NCBI GenBank assembly: GCA_028554795.2 | Contig: CM068835.1 | Span: 59,491,719 to 59,555,718 of the forward strand | From: Sinohyriopsis cumingii | Taxonomy: Eukaryota; Mollusca; Bivalvia; Unionida; Unionidae | DNA: 64,000 bases | Reading direction: 5' to 3' | In this document: piece after piece, positions 58,378-64,000 of the stretch | How the letters are laid out: every line of letters begins with the position of its first letter | Numbering within the stretch: position 1 is the stretch's first letter | Position numbers and translations under genes: made by a program | Notes under the pieces: model-generated | Seen by the model: the letters and a program-made list of their open reading frames with translations, nothing else | What the model was told of the DNA's origin: nothing | The model's database searches: none

Positions 58378-60725
58378 CTGAAAAACAAATGTACCAATAG
58401 AGATGCATACTGGGATAGGAACAATGGCACTAAAACCTGTTCCCTGTAATGATGGGATTTTTCAAATACTCAGAAGCAGTATGAAAAACCCCTTGGAACT
58501 ATCAAAAAATGTTTTTCATACCCCAATTTATAATAAAAAGGAACAAAAACATGTGTACATAAGAACTGCAATCTTGTCAATTTTAACCAAGTTTTGTTCA
58601 TGCAGAAAACCCTACCGGCTGGTTTTATGATATTTTGTCAATGACTGTTATTGTTATCTTCAAGCTTTTCCAGGATTAAACTTTGTATTACTGGTGTATA
58701 AGGGGGATGACAATTCCCTGACATGTCTAACCAGACATCAGAAACCACTGTTGAACAAATGGATTTCATTTTATTATATTTTGACTTTTAAACATTTTTT
58801 AAAAAATTTGAGACACATTTTCCCAATATAATCACAGCCATGCTAGAGCAACATTCAAAGTGATGTTGCCAACTGGTGTAGTACTATCTATCTGCCCCCA
58901 GTTTGCGTCCAACATGTCTGGAGCTGATTGATACATGCTGGAAGTGATACCCAGTAGGAAGGGTCTAACAGTGAAACTGCAATAAGTTGCACGCACCTCT
59001 ATATAATGTTAACTCACAGAAGACAAAATTTATTAACCCCTTCCATCAGCTTCACTTACATATAAAATCACCTCAATATACATGACACCTGTCTAAAATG
59101 GAGAAATTCAATTATTCCCATCAGTGTCCTTTCTAGAAACATTTTTCTGCATCAGTATTAATACCGATTCTTTGAAGTCTTTAATACAATAATAATTTTC
59201 TATATTACTACCGGCTGCACTTTGTCAAATTCCATCTTGTCTTTTGTTTTGCAGTCACTGTTGGTGTTTTTCATGTACATATCAACAGAAACCATTTTTC
59301 TTCTTTGTCAGTGAACTTGACCTTTGACCTTAAAAATGAAAGTCTTCTTTCTTGTGCGCAATGTTCGGTCCATGTAAGAGATATAAAACTAATATTATTG
59401 CATGGACACCATTTTTATTTGTTCAGTCATATACTGACTTCACAATTGAAAGAGTTATTATTTACCCCAATTACAAGCCATCCACAAACTTTGGTAATAG
59501 TCGATTGTGAAGAACTCAAGTTATTGAGCATAGAATATTCTTTAAATCAGTGACCTTGACCTTTGACTCGAAAATAAGTGTTCTTTCCTTACTCCAATTA
59601 AAAGCCATCCACACTGTCAAGAAAGTTTTTATTTGCAAGTTAAGTCTCAGCAAGTGTACTGAAATAACAGTAACAATAATTATCGTTGGTCAAAATGCAT
59701 AAATGTATGAATCCATGATTTTCTTCTTGATGGAAGGGTATAAGAAAATTGGAACTACTTCTTAAACCCTGTAAATTGGAACCACATCAAAACAACATAA
59801 GGGTTATGCTAAATTCAATGTTCTGCCAGTGAACTGCACTATCATGCCACCCTGTTATCACAGGAATGATAGAATCCTAATGCATCACTTGACAAACAAC
59901 TGGAAAATACCACTGACCATTGTTTTGCCATCTATACAACAACAAATGTCTTAAATCATCTTTTTCTTCCTGTCACATTAGGGCTTTCATAACTGTACAC
60001 ATACTGTCTAGCCTGTCTAAATGATCAACTTTAAAACTTAAAGAATGTGTCATTTTAATGCAGGTAGTCATTATATGCAGGTGACCCAAATACACAATTG
60101 GTCTGTATATGCAGGTGACCCTTATTTGCAGGTTTTATATGTAGTTGGTCCTTATATACAGGCGAATATAATATGCACATGGTATGTATATGCTGGTGAC
60201 CCTTATGTGCAGGAGGTCCTAATATGCAGATTGTATGAAGCACATCATAACTAAGAAGACATTCTTGATAAGGGGATGTCCATAAATTACTTATGCATGG
60301 GGGGAGGGGTCTGTTAGTATGTTCTGCACCTCAAGTCTTTTACATTTACCTCGGAAAAGCATTGGTAACAACTTTTTGTAAAATTCAAACCATGTTTTAT
60401 AGGTTAATACATCCTCACTTTTGTTTTCAAGTCATCCTGGTTAAGTTTTTTTTACATAGCAATAAAACTTGAAACTGCCTATTTTTAACAAATGTATTAA
60501 GCCTCATAATTTAAAGTTCAGATGTTCAGCTACTGCTGAAAGGGGGAGTGATGCAGAAGTGTACATGTGCGGGGGATACAAAAGTGTATGCAGTGCAATG
60601 AGAGGGGGTCAAAACTGGATGATTACTTGCATTCAGAATTTATGGACATCCCCTTGCTATGATATGTAATTGTGTGAAGATATTCCTACTAAAATTGCTA
60701 ATAATCAGCAACATTTCCTTTCTAC
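58378..60725 (-). other. Intron of the MTRES1-like gene
   Basis: This 2348-bp intron holds no recognised gene. It contains dispersed-repeat sequence with two TGACCTTTGAC-like motifs (59318-59330, 59555-59567) and a loose tandem of 'tatatgcaggtgaccc' (60055-60245). A possible 24-nt reverse-strand microexon (MEFDKVQP at ~59215-59245) was considered and rejected. Confidence 0.7.
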
Positions 60726-60798
60726 CTGTTTACTCTTTTTGAGCAGCTTGACGCCGTTGAGCCGCAAGGAACTTTGATAAAAGCACTCATCAAGCTTG
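60726..60798 (-). CDS. MTRES1: MTRES1-like S4-domain protein, penultimate exon
   Basis: Reverse-strand exon of 73 nt. The acceptor is gtgtattactttcag; one base completes a split codon, then KLDECFYQSSLRLNGVKLLK and KSKQ; the donor is gtaga. 'LRLNGVKLLKKSK' is the classic S4 RNA-binding loop, in which basic residues contact RNA. The exon ends in phase 0, matching the last exon. The upstream exon (expected to end in a conserved RN before KLDE) was not found up to 64000 and probably lies beyond the window. Confidence 0.82.
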
Positions 60799-62329
60799 CT
60801 GAAAGTAATACACATTAAGAATAAGTATTTCATAAAGGTATGAATGAGGTGGCAAATTCAGGACAAATAATTCTGAATAAGCAAACATAGATAAAAGTTT
60901 CAGTATATTTCAGGGAAATAAGTAAACAGACTACATTTTTGACAGACATGACTGTTCACCTTTTGCATTTAAAAAAATACTAAAACAAAAACTTTCAAAG
61001 AAAATAATGTGAAATAAAGGAGCAGGACAAATATGTGATGCCTATTGATGTGATATACTTAAACAGAAAGATTTTCTGCTGAAAGAGATATCCTGAAACT
61101 TCCCCTTTTGGACTTTCTAATTATATTTTTTTTCCACAAACAATGTATATGGGAAAAACCATAAGTAAATATGTTCCACTACCAAATATTTGCAGACAAA
61201 TTGCTAGTCAGAATGCTGACAAGATGTTAGGATGCTGACAATGCTGACCTGGATGCTGATCAGCTAGTCATAATGCTGATAAACTGCTAGACATATGATA
61301 AAGAAATAAATACATTTATTGACCCAAAAAAGTAGTTTTCACAAGATTGTACAAGCCTTCAGTGCAATATCGACTTAAGTTTAACTGTTTTGGGTCATTC
61401 CCTTATGAAATATACTGCAGAAAGTGATTTGTATATTTATATCAAATATGCATCTTAGGTATACATAAAATATACACAAGCCTTATCTTAAATATGTTTA
61501 AAACAAGCAAAGTCTGATCTGTGTCCCCTGCCTACCATGATGAGGTCACAAATGTTTACAATCATGAAATCTGACATTTTATGACAGCAGTAAAGTTACT
61601 GGGAAGACATCAAAAGTAACAAAGTTTCATTGCCACAGCTTAACAAGCATTTGTGAAAAAAATCACCAACTTGAAGAAAGAAGTGCAAGTGGACAATAGT
61701 TGATACCTGTTGGGCTCCCCTGATCAGCCAGGAATCAGGTGATTAACCTGGCTAATTTTACTTCACACCTGGCTACTTAAATAAAATAACCTGTATCCCC
61801 ATTTCAAAACCCAGCCTACTTTGGCATCTCACCCTCCAACTTTGAACCTAATGGAAGGCTCTGTCCTTGTACATCAAACAGGTTTTATTATGTGAAGAAG
61901 AAACAAAAGTAACCATAAACTATTGGTATGTGATCTTGACCTTTAGGATAAGATCACAAAAATCCAATGCAACATAATACTATTGACAATATACAAATAT
62001 TCCAAGATTCATCCATTTATCATAAAAAAACTGACCGAAACATGATCCACTGACCTGTGACCTTAAGCTTGAAAATAGGATCACCACTCGGAAACAAGAC
62101 ACCTTTAAGTGATCACATAATGTATAGTAAAACCAGTTTCAAATGGTTCTAAAAATTAGAGTGGAAAGGAATTATAACAGAAAAATTCAACATAATTACT
62201 CTATGACACTGATCTCGAATGATCACATATGCATGCCAAATCGTATCACTCAATCTCAAACAGCTCAAAAGTTTTTTATGGAGTGGACGAAAAAGTATGA
62301 TAGAAAACAAAAATGTATAGCTTAACCAG

Positions 62330-62690
62330 TCGTTTATCATGGCCTTCACTGGGACACATTCTCTACTGACCAATCTATTATCATGGCCTTCACTGGGACA
62401 CAATTCTCTACTGACCAATCTATTATCATGGCCTTCACTGAGACACACATTCTCTACTGACCAATCTGTTATCATGGCCTTCACTGGGACACACATTCTC
62501 TACTGACCAATCTATTATCATGGCCTTCAATGGGACACATTCTCTACTGACCAATCTATTATCATGGCCTTCACTGGGACACATCTTCTCTGTTAACTAA
62601 TCTATTATCAGGGCCTTCACTGGGACACATGTTCTCTAATGACCAATCTAATGTTATGGTCTTCACTGGGACACATCTTCAATATTAACC
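62330..62690. repeat. ~45-bp minisatellite, about eight units
   Basis: The unit is ccttcactgggacacattct + ctactgaccaatctattatc + atgg, with 1-3 bp length variation after 'gacaca'. It lies upstream of the visible MTRES1-like exons. Confidence 0.93.
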
Positions 62691-63171
62691 AATCTAGTCT
62701 AATCACTCTGAACATTTCAACAAAGTTTCAAACGAAGGAAACAAAACACCATGAGTGGTAAATTTTAAAATTGTAAGTCCTCTTTTATTTATTGCTCTAA
62801 TAATAGACAAAAAAAGAGTGTCAATTTCAGTGAATTTTAATTCTTCATTTATTTGACTGCAAAGTCCATAAATGACCTGAAGAATAGCTTAAGCTAATAC
62901 TTTTTCAACAAAATGTCTGGTTATAATATGCAATATAATATACAAATGAATTATAATAACAGATTAACATTTTTCACATGGCCAATTATGACTAATTACA
63001 AAGAATCAAAGGAAAATAAAATTGATTGGATTAGACAATCCACATTTAAGCCTCAAACAAGACTAAATACCATTTATGCATTACGTTCAATTATTTCTGA
63101 TGATAAAAAAGGCAGGTTGAGTTATGTATTACAGCCCATTCACTTTGGTTGAGTTTAATTTAAAGATAGCC

Positions 63172-63345
63172 TTGGTGGTTTAGTAGCTAGTTTGTCAGAG
63201 ACATGACCAAAAGTGTGTACTTTCATATCCCACCATAGTATCAAATTAGGTTGGCTACCTGTCTCTGGACAAGGCACTTTTACCTCTGCACTAAATAACC
63301 TACCAGCAGTAAAATATGAAACTAAACCAAACATTCCAGATATGC
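63172..63345 (+). mobile_element. SINE-D-related copy
   Basis: tRNA-like head gccttggtggtttagtagct + agtttgtcagagacatgacc, then ggttggctacctgtctctgg + acaaggcacttttacctctg + cactaaataacctaccagca, and a tail tgaaactaaaccaaac. Confidence 0.65.
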
Positions 63346-63559
63346 CAATGTAAATGCTTAGGGTTTAATGGCATGAGAGTCCAATCCAGACTATATAGTG
63401 CTCCCACACAGGTATAACATTCAATTATCTTAGATGATCCAAGGATCAAAAATAAAAGATAATTTGTTCATGAATGCAATCATGAATGATGCCTTACTGA
63501 GCACTTTGGTCAGGTTTCCATCCATCCATCTAGCTCACAGCTGCAGATAAATTGTCAAC

Positions 63560-63830
63560 TGCCATATTTTCCGGCCTATAAGATGATACTTTTTAACCAG
63601 AAAATCTTAGCTTCGTCTTATACTCATGATCGACTTCTATATGGAATTTGTCATCCAAATCGCTTTATGGTATGTCACATAATTTTTCATATAAAAAAAA
63701 ATTCTCCAAAGGTATGAAAAATAATGTGTAAAAACATTTCAGTTTGGGGAAGAGATCATGTACAAACAAATGTAGGGCTCCACATTGAGGATTTGAAACA
63801 ATTACATGATTGTCAGTATTAAAATTAACT
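63560..63830. mobile_element. Pogo-MITE-like segment
   Basis: Starts catattttccggcctataag + atgatactttttaaccagaa and contains gtatgaaaaataatgtgtaa + aaacatttcagtttggggaa + gagatcatgtac, shared with 57470-57600. The right end is not defined. Confidence 0.5.
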
Positions 63831-64000
63831 TCTATAAGATGCAATTGCTCTAAAGCAGCATACATTAGTAATATATGTTGTTTGTAATATACGTTGCTTA
63901 AATTTGATATGGGTGCCTTAGAATTTAAAAATTAGAAGATGAATAATCATGACAGAGACAGATAATGCATCACAATTTTCTTACTGTACCTTGATCAAAT

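Larger units (their letters stand above)
60799..64000 (-). other. Upstream intron or 5' part of the MTRES1-like locus
   Basis: No coding exon recognised. It contains short GCTGAC/GCTGAT repeats (61205-61290), another TGACCTTT-containing repeat (61920-62110), a ~45-bp minisatellite (62330-62690), a SINE-like segment (63172-63345) and a pogo-MITE-like segment (63560-63830). The rest is AT-rich sequence in which I see nothing. Confidence 0.6.

Noticed and set aside
59215-59245. 24-nt minus-strand microexon MEFDKVQP between the two MTRES1-like exons
   Set aside because: Its supposed acceptor has an A-rich, not pyrimidine-rich, upstream tract, and the flanking exons already join in phase with a good S4 sequence.

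Overview
This is an AT-rich, intron-heavy eukaryotic window with no bacterial-type gene organisation. Long introns, several tRNA-derived SINE families with (AAC)n or (CA)n tails, relics of DIRS-like, pogo/Tigger-like and hAT-like elements, and very abundant minisatellites point to an invertebrate. A bivalve or other mollusc is my best guess, from general resemblance of the repeats and not from a database match.

Two genes can be read by splicing. (1) HGD (homogentisate 1,2-dioxygenase), plus strand: eight exons between 3495 and 31960 give an unbroken, phase-consistent reading from human-equivalent residue 145 almost to the C terminus. They include the iron ligands His335, Glu341 and His371 and the catalytic His292. 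A probable short terminal exon lies 14.5 kb further on (46517-46548). The first ~144 codons lie upstream of the window. (2) An S4-domain RNA-binding protein resembling MTRES1/C6orf203, minus strand: its last two coding exons are at 60798-60726 and 58377-58171, and its 5' part lies beyond the right edge. The two genes converge tail to tail across about 11.5 kb.

Layout: 1-3494 is an HGD intron with a SINE whose interior has expanded into a 38-bp minisatellite. 3495-31960 is the HGD body, with introns inflated by arrays of 45, 36, 57, 46 and 30 bp units, SINEs, a decayed hAT transposase and a ~140-bp-unit repeat. 31411-31900 is an array of 98-bp units, each a decayed copy of the start of an HGD exon, the last being the real one. 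31961-46516 is a probable giant intron that is a transposon graveyard: two DIRS-like reverse transcriptase relics, a complete but internally deleted Tigger-like element, a hAT MITE inserted in an RT relic, SINEs and a 59-bp array. 46612-58170 is intergenic, with 27-, 63- and 30-bp arrays and palindromic MITEs. 58171-64000 is the MTRES1-like gene.

I found no new multi-gene system. The most unusual material is at HGD splice sites: the tandem partial-exon array before the C-terminal exon, a 63-bp duplication that copies an exon end with its 5' splice site, and a 5' splice site merged into a GT/TA microsatellite. Also notable are SINEs that have seeded minisatellites. Most long open frames here are artefacts of arrays whose period is a multiple of three.
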